This document shows positions 18,962 through 29,241 of a DNA stretch of 64,000 bases, in pieces. Within the stretch, counting starts at the first letter, position 1, and the number at the start of each line of letters is the position of its first letter. The position numbers were made by a program, and so were the translations under genes. The stretch comes from Phyllobacterium endophyticum (GTDB taxonomy: Bacteria; Pseudomonadota; Alphaproteobacteria; Rhizobiales; Rhizobiaceae), in the NCBI RefSeq assembly GCF_003010935.1, contig NZ_PGGN01000001.1, positions 930,001 through 994,000 on the forward strand, read 5' to 3'. The notes beneath the pieces are model-generated. The model was not told where the DNA came from. It did no database searches and saw only the letters and a program-made list of their open reading frames with translations.

Positions 18962-19696
18962 ATGATGAAAATACTGACACTTATACCGGCGAGAATGGCT
19001 TCGACGCGGCTCCCGGACAAGCCTCTGGCCGACATCGCCGGCAAGCCGATGATCGTGCATGTCGCGGAACGCGCGATGGCTTCCGGTCTGGGTCGCACCG
19101 TGGTCGCAACGGATAGTTTGGAGGTCAAGGCAGCCGTTGAAGCCTACGGACTCGAGGCTGTCATGACGCGCAATGATCACGAATCCGGTTCCGACCGCAT
19201 TTATGAAGCCTTGCTTGCGCTCGATCCCGAAAGGAACATCGACGCGATAGTCAATGTCCAGGGCGACTTGCCGACCATCGAGGCGGAGATCATAAGGCGC
19301 GCGCTACTGCCGCTTCAAAATGGTCCCGCCGACATCGGTACGCTCGGGGTCGAAATCCGCCGGGACGACGAGAAAACCAATCCCAACGTCGTGAAGATCG
19401 TCGGCTCGCCGAAAGGCAAGGACCAACTGCGTGCGCTCTATTTCACCCGCGCGACCGCGCCTTGGGGCGAAGGGCCGCTTTACCATCACATCGGGCTTTA
19501 CGCCTACCGCCGCGCGGCCCTCGAGCGCTTTGTTGGCCTCGGACCGTCGCCGCTGGAACGCCGCGAGCGGCTGGAGCAGTTACGCGCGCTGGAAGCTGGC
19601 ATGCGCATCGATGTGGAAATTGTCGATTCGGTGCCGCTTGGCGTCGACACCCCTGAAGACCTCGAACGGGCACGAGATATTCTGACCTCCCACTAA
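18962..19696 (+). CDS. kdsB: 3-deoxy-manno-octulosonate cytidylyltransferase
   Basis: Forms CMP-Kdo from CTP and Kdo, the activation step for lipid A core assembly, in the cytoplasm. The nucleotide-binding N-terminus [35 protein letters not shown] is diagnostic, and [15 protein letters not shown] provides the metal-binding Asp. The ATG at 18962 was chosen because TAGGTG lies upstream with good spacing; an ATG three bases later or a GTG at 18953 are alternatives. The length (244 residues) is normal. pheA follows 12 bases later, probably in the same transcript. Confidence 0.96.
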   Translation: MMKILTLIPARMASTRLPDKPLADIAGKPMIVHVAERAMASGLGRTVVATDSLEVKAAVEAYGLEAVMTRNDHESGSDRIYEALLALDPERNIDAIVNVQGDLPTIEAEIIRRALLPLQNGPADIGTLGVEIRRDDEKTNPNVVKIVGSPKGKDQLRALYFTRATAPWGEGPLYHHIGLYAYRRAALERFVGLGPSPLERRERLEQLRALEAGMRIDVEIVDSVPLGVDTPEDLERARDILTSH

Positions 19697-19708
19697 GGCA
19701 TTTTCATC

Positions 19709-20572
19709 ATGGCAAAGACCAATCGCATCTCCTTCCAGGGCGAACCGGGCGCGAACTCCGATACGGCGTGCCGCGACATGTTCCCGAATATGGAACCCAT
19801 GCCCTGTCCGACCTTCGAGGATGCCTTCAACGCGGTGGAAAGCGGCACGGCCGACCTCGCCATGATTCCCATCGAGAACACCATTGCCGGTCGTGTCGCC
19901 GACATCCATCACCTCTTGCCGGAATCACGCCTGCATATCGTCGGCGAATATTTCCTGCCGATCCATTTCCAGCTGATGGTGCTGCCAGGCACAACACGCA
20001 GCGAGATCACCTCGGTCCACAGTCATATCCATGCGCTCGGCCAATGCCGCAAATATATCCGCCAAAACGGCTGGAAGCCGGTGATCGCCGGCGATACGGC
20101 GGGAGCGGCGCGTCTCGTGGCGGAGGTCAAGGACAAGACAATGGCGGCCCTGGCGCCGCGGCTCGCCTCAAGTCTTTATGGTCTCGACATCCTGGAAGAA
20201 GATGTCGAAGACACCGAAAACAATGTAACCCGCTTTGTTGTGTTGACCAAAACCAAGGAATGGGCCCCGCGCACGTCCGACAAGTTGATGATGACAACTT
20301 TCGTCTTCCGGGTCCGCAACGTTCCGGCGGCGCTCTATAAGGCGATGGGCGGTTTCGCCACCAATATGGTGAACATGACGAAGCTCGAGAGCTACCAGAT
20401 CGACGGAAAGTTCACGGCAACGCAGTTTTATGCCGACATCGAAGGTCATCCGGATGACAAGAATGTCGCTCATGCACTCGACGAACTGGAGTTCTTTTCC
20501 AGAGAAGTGCGCATTCTGGGCGTGTATCCTGCTGACACGACGTTCCGGAGCACTCAAGGCGCGGAAGATTAG
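19709..20572 (+). CDS. pheA: Prephenate dehydratase with C-terminal ACT domain
   Basis: Converts prephenate to phenylpyruvate in phenylalanine synthesis. This is the monofunctional form (287 residues, no chorismate mutase domain). The PDT domain starts ISFQGEPGANSDTACRDMFP, contains VESGTADLAMIPIENTIAGRV and ends in the catalytic TRF motif (ENNVTRFVVL). The ACT domain for phenylalanine feedback begins near residue 195 (MMTTFVFRVRNVPAALYKAMGGFATNMVNMTKLESYQI). It is coupled to kdsB by a 12-base gap and convergent with nudC, whose stop is 3 bases beyond. Confidence 0.96.
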   Translation: MAKTNRISFQGEPGANSDTACRDMFPNMEPMPCPTFEDAFNAVESGTADLAMIPIENTIAGRVADIHHLLPESRLHIVGEYFLPIHFQLMVLPGTTRSEITSVHSHIHALGQCRKYIRQNGWKPVIAGDTAGAARLVAEVKDKTMAALAPRLASSLYGLDILEEDVEDTENNVTRFVVLTKTKEWAPRTSDKLMMTTFVFRVRNVPAALYKAMGGFATNMVNMTKLESYQIDGKFTATQFYADIEGHPDDKNVAHALDELEFFSREVRILGVYPADTTFRSTQGAED

Positions 20573-20575
20573 CGC

Positions 20576-21517
20576 TTAGCCCCGGCTCTCTACCCAGCTG
20601 CGGATGAGGTGTGCTGCAATCGCTCCGGGAGGCGGGGTCATCAGCCCGCCGGGATGGGTGCGATCGAGCATCGTAACCACCTCGTCGCGGGAGAACCAGC
20701 GTCCATCCTCAAGTTCGGCCTTGTCCAGAGTGAACTCGTCTGACAGCGCCTCCGCATGACAGCCGATCATCAATGAATAAGGGAAGGGCCAAGGCTGGCT
20801 GGCGTGATAAAGCACGCGCCCTACCGGCAGGTTCGTTTCCTCGAACGTCTCCCGGCGAACGGCATTTTCAATCGTCTCGCCTGGCTCGATGAACCCAGCC
20901 AGGCAGGAATACATTCCAGGGCCGAAATGTGCGCCGCGGGCGAGGAGGCATTTTTCCCCGCGCACCACCATCATGATCGCGACCGGATCGGTCCGGGGAA
21001 AATGCTGCGCTTCGCAATTGGGACACGTGCGCCGGTAACCGCCATCCCGCATAAGGGTTTCGGTGCCGCAACGGCCACAATATCTATGGTTCTCGTGCCA
21101 TGCCAGCAGCGACACGGCCTGCGCCATCGCGCCAAGCTGCTCTGGCGGGATAAGGCCCTGCGTATAGACCGAGCGGTAGTCGAAAGCCTTGATAGTATCC
21201 GGCAAACCGGCAAAGTCGAAATCGCTTGGAGACGCAAGGATTGGGGCATCGTCCAGCATACCAAGATAGATAGTCCTCTCCGGGAGGGGCAGCAGTGGCT
21301 CCGCCTCTTGCAAACTGAACAGCGCGCTTGCCATGTTGCCGCCCATGACCAGTACCTGGCCTTGGCCGGTGAGCAGAATACGAGCTTTGCCGTTGGCGAG
21401 TGCAGTGGCCACTACATCGTCGCTTCGCTTTTCTGAATGACGGTTGATCCTGTTTCCGGCGAAGCCGACGAAGTGGCTTGGCTCCATATCGGGAGCATCG
21501 AAGAGGCGAAAAGGCAT
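20576..21517 (-). CDS. nudC: NAD(H)/NADH pyrophosphatase of the Nudix family
   Basis: Hydrolyses NADH (and NAD caps on RNA in NudC homologues) to NMNH plus AMP. The zinc ribbon CGRCG...CPNC lies in the middle (YCGRCGTETLMRDGGYRRTCPNC). The Nudix box starts at GFIEPGETIENAVRRETFEE and is followed by the SQPWPFPYSLMIG motif that is specific for the NADH pyrophosphatase subfamily. At 313 residues the length is as expected. It is convergent with pheA and precedes the HIT gene on the same strand by some 50 bases in reverse order, so the two may be co-transcribed. Confidence 0.94.
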   Translation of the reverse strand: MPFRLFDAPDMEPSHFVGFAGNRINRHSEKRSDDVVATALANGKARILLTGQGQVLVMGGNMASALFSLQEAEPLLPLPERTIYLGMLDDAPILASPSDFDFAGLPDTIKAFDYRSVYTQGLIPPEQLGAMAQAVSLLAWHENHRYCGRCGTETLMRDGGYRRTCPNCEAQHFPRTDPVAIMMVVRGEKCLLARGAHFGPGMYSCLAGFIEPGETIENAVRRETFEETNLPVGRVLYHASQPWPFPYSLMIGCHAEALSDEFTLDKAELEDGRWFSRDEVVTMLDRTHPGGLMTPPPGAIAAHLIRSWVESRG

Positions 21518-21568
21518 GGATGGGAACTCCAGAAAGTCCCGAGTGCGGGAGCCAGGTACATTGTTTGA

Positions 21569-21970
21569 TCAAATAGCCTTGAGTATGGCGTCCGCAAAGT
21601 CCTTTGCTGCTTTCTCCGCATAGGGCTCGCGCGTTCCAAAACCCCAGACCGGTCCGGGCCAGCCCGGATCCCCGCTGTTGCGCGCAATGACATGCAAATG
21701 CAACTGCCGGACGATATTGCCGATCGCGGCGGTGTTGATCTTTTCGCAGTTGGTTACCGCTTTGAGAGCTTGCGCGGCTATTCCCGCCTCAAACGTGAGC
21801 ATCGTCTGATCGAGCGGTGTCAGTTCGTGGATTTCGCAGATGCTCGGGCGCATCGGAACCAGGATCAGCCATGGCCAGCGGCAATCATTCATCAGGCGCA
21901 GGTCGCACAGACCCAGCCGGGCAATGGAAAACGTATCAGTTGCAAGCTTGCTATTGAGTTCGAACACCAT
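21569..21970 (-). CDS. HIT family protein
   Basis: A small histidine-triad protein, 133 residues from the ATG at 21970 (MVFELNSKLATDTFSIARLGLCDLRLMND). The catalytic triad reads QLHLHVIAR near residue 96, preceded by the substrate-helix region ICEIHELTPLDQTMLTFE. HIT proteins hydrolyse or transfer nucleotides; this subgroup (with NDCRWPWLILVPMR) is common in alphaproteobacteria but of undefined substrate. The longer open frame upstream overlaps the SRP RNA in antisense and is not coding. Confidence 0.87.
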   Translation of the reverse strand: MVFELNSKLATDTFSIARLGLCDLRLMNDCRWPWLILVPMRPSICEIHELTPLDQTMLTFEAGIAAQALKAVTNCEKINTAAIGNIVRQLHLHVIARNSGDPGWPGPVWGFGTREPYAEKAAKDFADAILKAI

Positions 21971-22040
21971 GATTGCGAAAAGTATCAGTTTTTTTGGCTG
22001 CATGCTTGCTTTTTGCATACGAATTGCCGATATGAGCCTC

Positions 22041-22136
22041 GGGAGGTTGGTGGTGGACGAGCCACTCGCCAACCGGGTCAGGTCCGGAAGGAAGCAGCCC
22101 CAACGAGCCTGGCACGGGTCGCCGTGCCAGCCTCCC
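22041..22136 (+). ncRNA. ffs: Signal recognition particle RNA, small bacterial (4.5S) type
   Basis: The conserved apical element GTCCGGAAGGAAGCAGCC is at 22082-22099 and gives the GGAA tetraloop and asymmetric loop bound by Ffh. The ends GGGAGG (22041-22046) and CCTCCC (22131-22136) pair, as do inner arms GGTTGG/CCAAC-type and GGCACG/CGTGCC segments, forming the single long hairpin. The T-rich TTTCTTCTTT after 22140 would end transcription. The position just upstream of dnaX is the usual one in this order. Confidence 0.93.
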
Positions 22137-22243
22137 ACCCTTTCTTCTTTGTCACCTTGCCTGTGTCAAAGCCATCGATGGCATTGACGCTGCGGTGCAT
22201 GGCGGTCCAAAGTTGGCGCAACGCGAGACCAATCAGGAGCGGA

Positions 22244-24052
22244 ATGATCACCATGACGGCAGACAGCGCCTATCGCGTGCTCGCCCGCAAATATCGCCCG
22301 CAGAATTTCGCTGATCTGATCGGGCAGGAGCCGATGGTCCGTACGCTGACCAACGCGTTCGAGACCGGTCGCATTGCGCAGGCGTGGATGCTGACCGGCG
22401 TCCGCGGCGTCGGAAAGACAACAACGGCGCGTATCCTCGCGCGCGCACTCAATTACAAAACCGCCGGAACCGACAAGCCGACAATCGATCTTTCCGTGCT
22501 GGGAGAACACTGCCAGCCGATCATGGAAGGCAGGCACGTCGACGTCATCGAAATGGATGCGGCGTCTCATACGGGTATCGACGATATTCGCGAGATCATC
22601 GAGCAGGTGCGTTATCGCCCAGTCTCGGCGCGCTACAAGGTCTATATCATCGACGAAGTGCACATGCTCTCCAATCAGGCCTTCAACGGCTTGTTGAAAA
22701 CGCTCGAAGAGCCGCCACCCCACGTAAAATTCATCTTTGCCACCACGGAAATCCGCAAGGTCCCAATAACGGTTTTGTCGCGCTGCCAGCGCTTTGATCT
22801 GCGCCGCATCGAGACAAGTTTGCTGATCGGGCATTTGAAGAAGATTGCCAATCTCGAAGCAATCAGCGTCGACGACGCTTCGCTCAGCATGATTGCACGG
22901 GCGGGCGAAGGTTCGGTGCGTGATTCGCTCTCGATCTTCGACCAGGCCATTGCTCACGGCGCGGGCACCGTCGGTGCCGAGGCGGTCCGTTCAATGCTGG
23001 GCCTCGCGGATAGGGCCCGCATCATCGATTTGTTTGAAATGCTGATGCGCGGCGATGTTGCGTCTGCCTTGCGCGAATTCCGTGCGCAATATGATGTGGG
23101 TGCAGACCCGAGCGTTGTGCTGACCGATCTCGCCGATTTCAATCATCTGGTGACGCGTATCCGTTTTACGCCCGACGTGGCCGATGACATTTCCCTATCG
23201 GAAGATGAGCGTCTTCGCGGCAGGGATTTTGCCGAAAAGCTGTCCATTCGGGTTTTGTCGCGCACCTGGCAGATGCTGCTTAAAGGCATAACCGAGGTAG
23301 ACAATTCCAACCGTCCTGTGCAGGCGGCAGAGATGCTGCTGATCCGGATTGCCCACGCCGCCGACCTGCCAACACTGGACGAGGCGTTGAAATCACTGGA
23401 GGAGAGTGGACCACTTACCGCTTCGGCTCCGCGGAGTGATGGGCCGCGTCCCGGCAATGGCGGTGGGGCCATGGCACATTCTGCAGATGCGGTCGCTTCG
23501 GCGCGCGGTTCTGTCAGCTCAAATGGTGGCGCCACCATGCGTCTTGTAGAGCAAGAACCAAGGCCAGAGCCGATCGCTCCGACGGTAGTTGAAGAGCCGG
23601 CGCCTGCGGTGCCTGTCAACAGCATAGAGGATATTATTGCGCTGGCGGAAAAGCACCGCGACATGCAGTTCAAGATCATGGTCAAGAATTGTGTGCGGCT
23701 CGTCAGCATGAGGCCCGGGCGGCTTGAAATCAATTTGACGGATAATGCGCCGAAGACTCTGTTGGCTGATCTGTCGCTGAGGCTGAGTGAATGGACCGGC
23801 ATTCGCTGGATGGTGTCGCTGTCGCGCGAGCAGGGCAGAGCGACGATCAACGAAACTGAAACCGCGAAACGCGATTCACTTTTGAGCGATGCAAGGTCAG
23901 ATCCGGATGTTGCGGCTATCTTGTCGAGATTCCCAGGCGCGAAGATTATAAATGTGCGCATTTCCACGCCAGCGGGACTGACGGACAGCGAAATGATCGA
24001 AGGTGCGGCTACTGGTGGTGATACACTGGCGCCCATCGAAGAAGACGATTGA
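22244..24052 (+). CDS. dnaX: DNA polymerase III subunit gamma/tau
   Basis: The clamp-loader ATPase (602 residues). The N-terminus [28 protein letters not shown], Walker [10 protein letters not shown] (52-60), [22 protein letters not shown] (Walker B and SRC region) and [22 protein letters not shown] are canonical. The middle helical domain is followed by a low-complexity linker (about 395-460) and a C-terminal tau domain that contacts polymerase and helicase. The start at 22244 has AGGAG four bases upstream; ATG 22253 is the alternative. It forms an operon with ybaB and probably recR. Confidence 0.97.
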   Translation: MITMTADSAYRVLARKYRPQNFADLIGQEPMVRTLTNAFETGRIAQAWMLTGVRGVGKTTTARILARALNYKTAGTDKPTIDLSVLGEHCQPIMEGRHVDVIEMDAASHTGIDDIREIIEQVRYRPVSARYKVYIIDEVHMLSNQAFNGLLKTLEEPPPHVKFIFATTEIRKVPITVLSRCQRFDLRRIETSLLIGHLKKIANLEAISVDDASLSMIARAGEGSVRDSLSIFDQAIAHGAGTVGAEAVRSMLGLADRARIIDLFEMLMRGDVASALREFRAQYDVGADPSVVLTDLADFNHLVTRIRFTPDVADDISLSEDERLRGRDFAEKLSIRVLSRTWQMLLKGITEVDNSNRPVQAAEMLLIRIAHAADLPTLDEALKSLEESGPLTASAPRSDGPRPGNGGGAMAHSADAVASARGSVSSNGGATMRLVEQEPRPEPIAPTVVEEPAPAVPVNSIEDIIALAEKHRDMQFKIMVKNCVRLVSMRPGRLEINLTDNAPKTLLADLSLRLSEWTGIRWMVSLSREQGRATINETETAKRDSLLSDARSDPDVAAILSRFPGAKIINVRISTPAGLTDSEMIEGAATGGDTLAPIEEDD

Positions 24053-24069
24053 ACAACAGGAGTTTTCCC

Positions 24070-24393
24070 ATGCGTGACATTATGGGCATGATGAAACAGG
24101 CCAAGGAAATGCAGGCCAAGATGGCGGCCATGCAGGAAGAAATTTCGGCACTTGAGGCGGAGGGTCAGGCCGGCGGCGGCCTTGTGACTGTTAAGCTCTC
24201 CGGCAAGGGAGCGCTGACCGCCCTTAGCATCGATCCGTCGCTGTTCAAGGAAGACGACATCGAGGTCATCGAAGATCTGATCATCGCGGCGCACAACGAA
24301 GCCAAGTCGAAGGTCGAAGCCATCATGGCTGAGAAAACGCAGGCGCTGACCGCCGGTCTGCCGATACCGCCAGGATTTAAGCTTCCGTTCTAG
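24070..24393 (+). CDS. ybaB: YbaB/EbfC family nucleoid-associated protein
   Basis: A small dimeric DNA-binding protein (107 residues) of unknown precise role, nearly always located between dnaX and recR. The sequence [47 protein letters not shown] is typical: an N-terminal coiled-coil helix followed by the small beta sheet and PPGFKLPF at the end. The ATG at 24070 is preceded by AGGAG with seven bases of spacing. Confidence 0.95.
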   Translation: MRDIMGMMKQAKEMQAKMAAMQEEISALEAEGQAGGGLVTVKLSGKGALTALSIDPSLFKEDDIEVIEDLIIAAHNEAKSKVEAIMAEKTQALTAGLPIPPGFKLPF

Positions 24394-24562
24394 CGCAGGC
24401 GGCAACCACACGTTTATTGGAAGAGATGACAGTATCGGCTGGACATACTGAAGGTTGGCAGCAACGCATGCAGGGTTGTGCTCTTCAGCAGCACTTTCGC
24501 AACAGTTGTGCGCCGAGCGGTCTCTAATTCCCTAATAGGCTAAATTGCTCTAAACCCACGCC

Positions 24563-25168
24563 ATGTCGAAACGAATCGCCGGTCCCGAAATCGAACGCCT
24601 GATCCAGCTCCTGGCGAAAGTGCCGGGGCTCGGGCCGCGTTCTGCGCGCCGTGCCGCCTTGCATCTCATCAAGAAGAAGGAAGCGCTGCTGATCCCGCTT
24701 GGTTCTGCCATGCAGGATGCTGCCGACAAGGTTCGCATCTGTTCGGTCTGCGGCAATGTCGATACGTCCGACCCCTGCATGATCTGCACAGATCCGCGCC
24801 GCGAACGGGCAACGCTCATCGTCGTAGAAGATGTCTCCGACCTCTGGGCGCTCGAGCGTGCCGGGTCGATGAACGTGCGCTATCACGTGCTTGGAGGAAG
24901 GCTGTCGCCGCTGGACGGCATCGGCCCCGATGACCTCAACATCTCGACGCTCGTCGGCCGGATAGCGGAAGGCGAGATCAAGGAGGTGATTCTGGCGGTG
25001 AACGCCACAGTCGAAGGACAGACGACTGCGCACTATATCACCGACCAGCTTTCGAGCTTCGACGTGAGAATCACGCGACTCGCCCACGGCGTACCTGTCG
25101 GCGGCGAACTCGACTATCTCGACGAAGGAACATTGACGGCGGCTCTGCGCGCCCGAACATCGCTATAG
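24563..25168 (+). CDS. recR: Recombination mediator RecR
   Basis: Works with RecF/RecO to load RecA on gapped DNA. The N-terminal helix-hairpin-helix ([21 protein letters not shown]), the four-Cys zinc site C60/C63/C72/C75 ([16 protein letters not shown]) and the Toprim domain ([14 protein letters not shown]..., [18 protein letters not shown]) are all present, as is the C-terminal [20 protein letters not shown]. Length 201 is standard. A 169-base gap separates it from ybaB; I see no gene or clear signal there. Confidence 0.97.
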   Translation: MSKRIAGPEIERLIQLLAKVPGLGPRSARRAALHLIKKKEALLIPLGSAMQDAADKVRICSVCGNVDTSDPCMICTDPRRERATLIVVEDVSDLWALERAGSMNVRYHVLGGRLSPLDGIGPDDLNISTLVGRIAEGEIKEVILAVNATVEGQTTAHYITDQLSSFDVRITRLAHGVPVGGELDYLDEGTLTAALRARTSL

Positions 25169-25178
25169 GGAGAACGCC

Positions 25179-26426
25179 TTGATCAGACGCCCGTTGAGTT
25201 TCGTCCTTGTGGCGTCGATCGCAATATTCTCTTGCTTTTCAGCCCTGGCCGCAACGAAACCGGAACTTCAGGCACAATTTCGAACTTGGCTCACTCGGGA
25301 TTTTTGGCCGGAAGCCGAGGCAAAAGGCATATCGAAGGCTACCTTCGACCGGGCCTTTGCGGGTGTATCGCTCAATTTTGACCTGCCAGATCTGGTTGTG
25401 CCGGGCGAAAAGGCTCAGACGCCAAAGAAGCAGACACAATCCGAGTTCGGTTCGCCCGGCAAATATTTCAACGACAAGACCATCAACGCCGTCACTGCGG
25501 GCGGGACTGCTCGCGCCGGTCAATACGCACGCATCCTCAATGCAGTCGAGAGCAAATATGGCGTTCCGGGTGAGATCGTGCTTGCAATCTGGGGCCGCGA
25601 AAGCGGCTATGGCAGCGTCAAAATCCCCAATAATGCATTTACAGTGCTCGGCACGAAGGCTTTCATGGCGACGCGCAGGGAAATGTTCCGCGAGGAACTT
25701 CTGGCCGCTCTGGAGATCGTGCAAAAAGGTTTTATCGATGCGCCTAGCATGAAGAGTTCCTGGGCGGGGGCCTTGGGCCAGCCCCAGTTCATGCCAAGCT
25801 CGTACTTGGCACATGCGGTGGATTTCGATGGTGACGGCAAGCGTGACATCTGGAATTCAGTGCCGGATACACTCGGGTCCATAGGGCATTACCTTGCGCA
25901 GTATGGATGGCAGAAGGGCCGTGATTGGGGATATGAGGTGACGGTGCCAGCCAGTGTCAGTTGTGCTCTGGAGGGCCCAGACCAGGGCAAACCTTTTGCC
26001 GCATGGAAAAAGCTCGGCATTGCCAGAGTTAACGGAACGGAGTTTCCATCCGGCGAGGCCAAACGTGAAGGCTTCCTGTTGATGCCGGCGGGACGTCACG
26101 GTCCAGCCTTCATTGTCACCAAGAATTTCTATGTGCTCAAGGAATACAACATGAGCGATCTCTACGCGCTGTTCATCGGGCATGTTGGAGATCGTATTGC
26201 GCATGGCGCAAAAGGATTCTCGACCGTTTGGGGCGACGTCGGCGGATTATATCGGTCGGATATTGCAGGGCTTCAGCGAAAGCTCGAAACGAAGGGCTAT
26301 GATGCCGGCGGCGCCGATGGTTTCCCAGGTTTCAAGACCCGCCGCTCCATCGGAGACTGGCAGGAAAAACAGGGCTTGGCGCCAACCTGCTTTCCCGACA
26401 AAGATCTTATCCAGGCGATCAGGTAA
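25179..26426 (+). CDS. MltB-type lytic murein transglycosylase with peptidoglycan-binding domain
   Basis: Cleaves glycan strands of peptidoglycan to 1,6-anhydro ends in the periplasm. The TTG at 25179 is preceded by AGGGAGAA and starts a signal peptide ([23 protein letters not shown]). The GH103 catalytic domain shows the active Glu in IWGRESGYG and the family motif [34 protein letters not shown]-terminal PG-binding_1 domain ([30 protein letters not shown]) completes the 415 residues. It lies 10 bases after recR and may be co-transcribed. Confidence 0.94.
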   Translation: MIRRPLSFVLVASIAIFSCFSALAATKPELQAQFRTWLTRDFWPEAEAKGISKATFDRAFAGVSLNFDLPDLVVPGEKAQTPKKQTQSEFGSPGKYFNDKTINAVTAGGTARAGQYARILNAVESKYGVPGEIVLAIWGRESGYGSVKIPNNAFTVLGTKAFMATRREMFREELLAALEIVQKGFIDAPSMKSSWAGALGQPQFMPSSYLAHAVDFDGDGKRDIWNSVPDTLGSIGHYLAQYGWQKGRDWGYEVTVPASVSCALEGPDQGKPFAAWKKLGIARVNGTEFPSGEAKREGFLLMPAGRHGPAFIVTKNFYVLKEYNMSDLYALFIGHVGDRIAHGAKGFSTVWGDVGGLYRSDIAGLQRKLETKGYDAGGADGFPGFKTRRSIGDWQEKQGLAPTCFPDKDLIQAIR

Positions 26427-26483
26427 CCGGTCAGCCGGGCCCTCCCTCTCTTGCCTTGCACAACCTGACCCTGCCACGGGATA

Positions 26484-26501
26484 GACAGGCGTACGCCTGT
26501 C
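26484..26501. repeat. 18-bp perfect palindrome in the gap before the CoA-transferase gene
   Basis: GACAGGCGTACGCCTGTC is its own reverse complement. It lies in the 262-base gap (26427-26688) where I see no gene, 58 bases after the lytic transglycosylase stop and about 190 bases before the CoA-transferase. There is no T-run, so an intrinsic terminator is unlikely; a regulator-binding site is possible. Confidence 0.4.
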
Positions 26502-26688
26502 CGTCTGACCGGGTGATTTACCGGCGACGATTTTCGAGCTTGCCATCAATACTCATATGTGAAAATATTATTCACAAGAGAAGATGTGGGAGGTTGTGTT
26601 ACGAGGTCGAGCTCGTTCTCTACCGCGAGCACCTCCAGACGGCGAAATACAAAAATCCTGCTGACTTCGTTGGAAAGACCGAGAAACG

Positions 26689-27849
26689 ATGACCACCGAA
26701 AATGACCTGCCACTGGCTGGACTGCTCGTCGTCGACATGAGCCAGTTCCTTTCGGGGCCCTATGCTTCGCTGCGCTTGATGGATCTCGGAGCGCGAGTCA
26801 TCAAGATCGAACGGCCGGATGGCGGCGATCTCTCACGCAGGCTCTACCTGAGCGATACAGAAATTGGCGGCGATTCGACGATATTTCATGCCATAAATCG
26901 CGCAAAGGAGAGCCTTGCGATCGATCTGAAGAATGATGCAGATCTCTTTGCCCTGAGGACCCTGCTGGGCAAGGCCGACGTGCTCATCCAGAATTTTCGG
27001 CCCGGTGTCATTCAGCGCCTGGGTCTCGATTACGAAGCGGTGAAGGCGCTCAACCCGCGTCTCGTTTATGCGAGTATTAGCGGCTATGGCGATGAAGGAC
27101 CGTGGGTTTCTCGTCCCGGCCAGGATCTTTTGGCGCAATCGCGTTCGGGCCTGATGTGGCTGAATGGCGATGAGAGTCAAGGTCCTGTACCATTCGGCCT
27201 CGCAGTCGGCGATATGCTGGCGGGCGCGGCAATCGTGCAAGGCATATTGGCCTGCCTGGTGCGGCGCGGCGTCACCGGTAAGGGCAGTCACATCGAAACA
27301 AGCCTCATGGAATCGCTGGTGGACTTCCAGTTCGAAGTGTTGACGACGCATCTCAACGATGGCCGCCGCCCACCGAAGCGTTCGGATTTTCGCAGCGCTC
27401 ACGCCTATCTTTCTGCGCCATACGGCGTTTATCAAACGAAGGACAGTTATCTGGCGCTTGCCATGACGCCTCTACCGAAGCTTGCTGACCTCCTCATGCT
27501 GGACGAACTGGCACCGTACCGTGATAAACCCGCCTCTTGGTTTACCGCCCGCGACGACATCAAGCGTATCATCGCCGCAAAACTCGAGACCCAGACCACC
27601 GGATATTGGCTTGCCATCCTGGAGCCGGCGGACATCTGGTGCGCCAAGGTGCTGAACTGGGAAGAACTTTTGCAAAGCGAAGGCTTCAAGGTGCTCGACA
27701 TGCTTCAGACGGTCAGTCGGGACGATGATGTTTCCATTCTCACAACCCGCTCGCCGATCCGGGTCAACGGCCTGCGCCCAAAATTCGACCGCGCAGCACC
27801 GCGCATCGGCGAACACAGCGAAGCCCTTCGCAAGGAGTTTGGCCTTTGA
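26689..27849 (+). CDS. Class III (CaiB/BaiF family) CoA-transferase
   Basis: Transfers CoA between organic acids. The N-terminus [43 protein letters not shown] and the segment [37 protein letters not shown] are family hallmarks. The predicted catalytic Asp is D175 in [12 protein letters not shown], followed by [20 protein letters not shown]. At 386 residues the length is normal. The stop overlaps the TTG of the next gene (TTGA). The substrate is not evident; the coupled binding-protein-like gene suggests an organic acid or acyl compound sensed or handled together. Confidence 0.92.
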   Translation: MTTENDLPLAGLLVVDMSQFLSGPYASLRLMDLGARVIKIERPDGGDLSRRLYLSDTEIGGDSTIFHAINRAKESLAIDLKNDADLFALRTLLGKADVLIQNFRPGVIQRLGLDYEAVKALNPRLVYASISGYGDEGPWVSRPGQDLLAQSRSGLMWLNGDESQGPVPFGLAVGDMLAGAAIVQGILACLVRRGVTGKGSHIETSLMESLVDFQFEVLTTHLNDGRRPPKRSDFRSAHAYLSAPYGVYQTKDSYLALAMTPLPKLADLLMLDELAPYRDKPASWFTARDDIKRIIAAKLETQTTGYWLAILEPADIWCAKVLNWEELLQSEGFKVLDMLQTVSRDDDVSILTTRSPIRVNGLRPKFDRAAPRIGEHSEALRKEFGL

Positions 27850-28991
27850 CCATAAAGCTGAAAGGCATGACTTGGAGTCATCCGCGCGGCTATGACCCGA
27901 TGGTGGCCTGTTCGAGGCTTTGGAAAGAACAGACCGGCGTGGCTATCGACTGGGAGAAGCGCTCCCTGCAGGATTTCGAGTCATTTCCCGTCGAGGAACT
28001 GGCGCGTGAATATGATCTGATCGTCATCGATCATCCACATGTCGGGCAGATCACTGCCGAAAATTGTCTCGCGCCGCTTGATGTCCCGGGGAGAGAGGCC
28101 GAACTGCGATCCCTTGCCACGGGCAGTGTCGGGCAATCGTTCCCAAGCTATAACTGGCACGGAAGACAATGGGCGTTTCCAATCGATACGGCGGCGCAGG
28201 TTTGTGCATGGCGTCCTGATCTGCTCGAATCTCCGCCCGCGAGCTGGGACCATTTAGGTCCCCTGGCGCGGGCGGGAACAGTCCTTTTGCCGATGCGTCC
28301 GCCCCACTCACTGATGACATTTTATACATTGACCGGCAATCTCGGCAGGCCTTGTGCTGTCACCGGCGAGTTGATCAGCAGGGAGAGCGGCATTCGCGCG
28401 GTGGAGATGATCGGTGAGATCATTTCGATGATCGAACCGGCGTGCTTCGAAATGGATCCCATTGCCGTGCTGGAGAGAATGGCTGAGCCCGGCTCGCGCA
28501 TCGCCTGTTCGCCGTTGATCTATGGCTACGTCAACTACGCCATCAAGGGTTTCGGGAATCACCTCGTGGCCTTTGCCAATATCCCCGCCGCAGGTTACGG
28601 GGGGCCAGCCGGTTCGGCGCTTGGGGGCACTGGCATCGGGGTTTCGGCGTTCTCGCCAAACCAGGACGTTGCAATCGACTTTGCCTACTGGATAGCCCGC
28701 GGCGACATACAACGAGGACCCTATGCATTCGCCGGCGGTCAGCCTGGCCATGCGGATGCTTGGGAGGACGACATCGTCAACGCAAGAACGACGAACTTTT
28801 ATGCCGCAACGCGTGATACGCTCGAGCTTGCCTGGGTGCGTCCGCGTCACAATGGGTATATGGGCTTTCAGCACGCCGCTTCCGACCGCCTCAACGTCGG
28901 TCTTCTCAAACGGCACGGTGCTTCAGATATCGTCGACGATCTGAATAGACTTTATCAGCAAAGCTGGGCAGATCATTCCCGGCGCATCTGA
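27846..28991 (+). CDS. Solute-binding-protein-like (family 1 fold) protein without signal peptide
   Basis: A 381-residue protein resembling family 1 extracellular solute-binding proteins: WSHPRGYDPMVACSRLWKEQTGVAIDWEKRSLQDFESFP at the start, then DLIVIDHPHVGQI, WAFPIDTAAQVCAWRPDLL (hinge region) and GPAGSALGGTGIGVSAFSPNQDVAIDFAYWIARGDIQR near the end. It begins directly with the mature fold, with no hydrophobic leader at the TTG or at the next ATG (27867), so it appears cytoplasmic. There is no permease or ATPase beside it. Translation is coupled to the CoA-transferase by TTGA. A cytoplasmic ligand carrier or an enzyme built on this fold are both possible. Confidence 0.75.
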   Translation: MTIKLKGMTWSHPRGYDPMVACSRLWKEQTGVAIDWEKRSLQDFESFPVEELAREYDLIVIDHPHVGQITAENCLAPLDVPGREAELRSLATGSVGQSFPSYNWHGRQWAFPIDTAAQVCAWRPDLLESPPASWDHLGPLARAGTVLLPMRPPHSLMTFYTLTGNLGRPCAVTGELISRESGIRAVEMIGEIISMIEPACFEMDPIAVLERMAEPGSRIACSPLIYGYVNYAIKGFGNHLVAFANIPAAGYGGPAGSALGGTGIGVSAFSPNQDVAIDFAYWIARGDIQRGPYAFAGGQPGHADAWEDDIVNARTTNFYAATRDTLELAWVRPRHNGYMGFQHAASDRLNVGLLKRHGASDIVDDLNRLYQQSWADHSRRI

Positions 28992-29152
28992 GCTGCGCGT
29001 CCGTACTGACCCGGGCATACGCCGACGCCCTTCTGGCAATCGGCGGGGTTGACGACGGACCTCTCGGCTTCCCTCGGTGTCCAGGTGGCGTAGGAACCGC
29101 AGCCGGATATAAGGACACAACTCATCAGCATTGCATAAATCACACGTTTCAT
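28973..29152 (-). CDS. Small predicted lipoprotein
   Basis: 59 residues from the ATG at 29152. MKRVIYAMLMSCVLISGC is a complete lipoprotein signal (lipobox ISGC) and the mature part GSYATWTPREAERSVVNPADCQKGVGVCPGQYGRAA has two further cysteines that could form a disulfide. The 3' end overlaps the tail of the convergent solute-binding-like gene by 19 bases. Similar short lipoproteins are frequent in rhizobia; the function is unknown. Confidence 0.62.
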   Translation of the reverse strand: MKRVIYAMLMSCVLISGCGSYATWTPREAERSVVNPADCQKGVGVCPGQYGRAAQMRRE

Positions 29153-29241
29153 TTCCCGCACCCGTCTGCAATTCAATGCATTTTGATGTGCCGGAATCAC
29201 GCGTGAAAGTCAAAGTTCTCGTGGATCAGTGAATGGCAACG

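Noticed and set aside
21971-22138. N-terminal extension of the HIT protein
   Set aside because: It is antisense to the SRP RNA; the family N-terminus matches the ATG at 21970.
21692-22243. N-terminal extension of dnaX
   Set aside because: It would run through the SRP RNA and lacks family similarity; the DnaX N-terminus begins at 22244-22253 after AGGAG.
26456-26692. 78-residue plus-strand frame before the CoA-transferase
   Set aside because: No ribosome site, atypical composition, spans the palindrome; overlaps the next start by chance.
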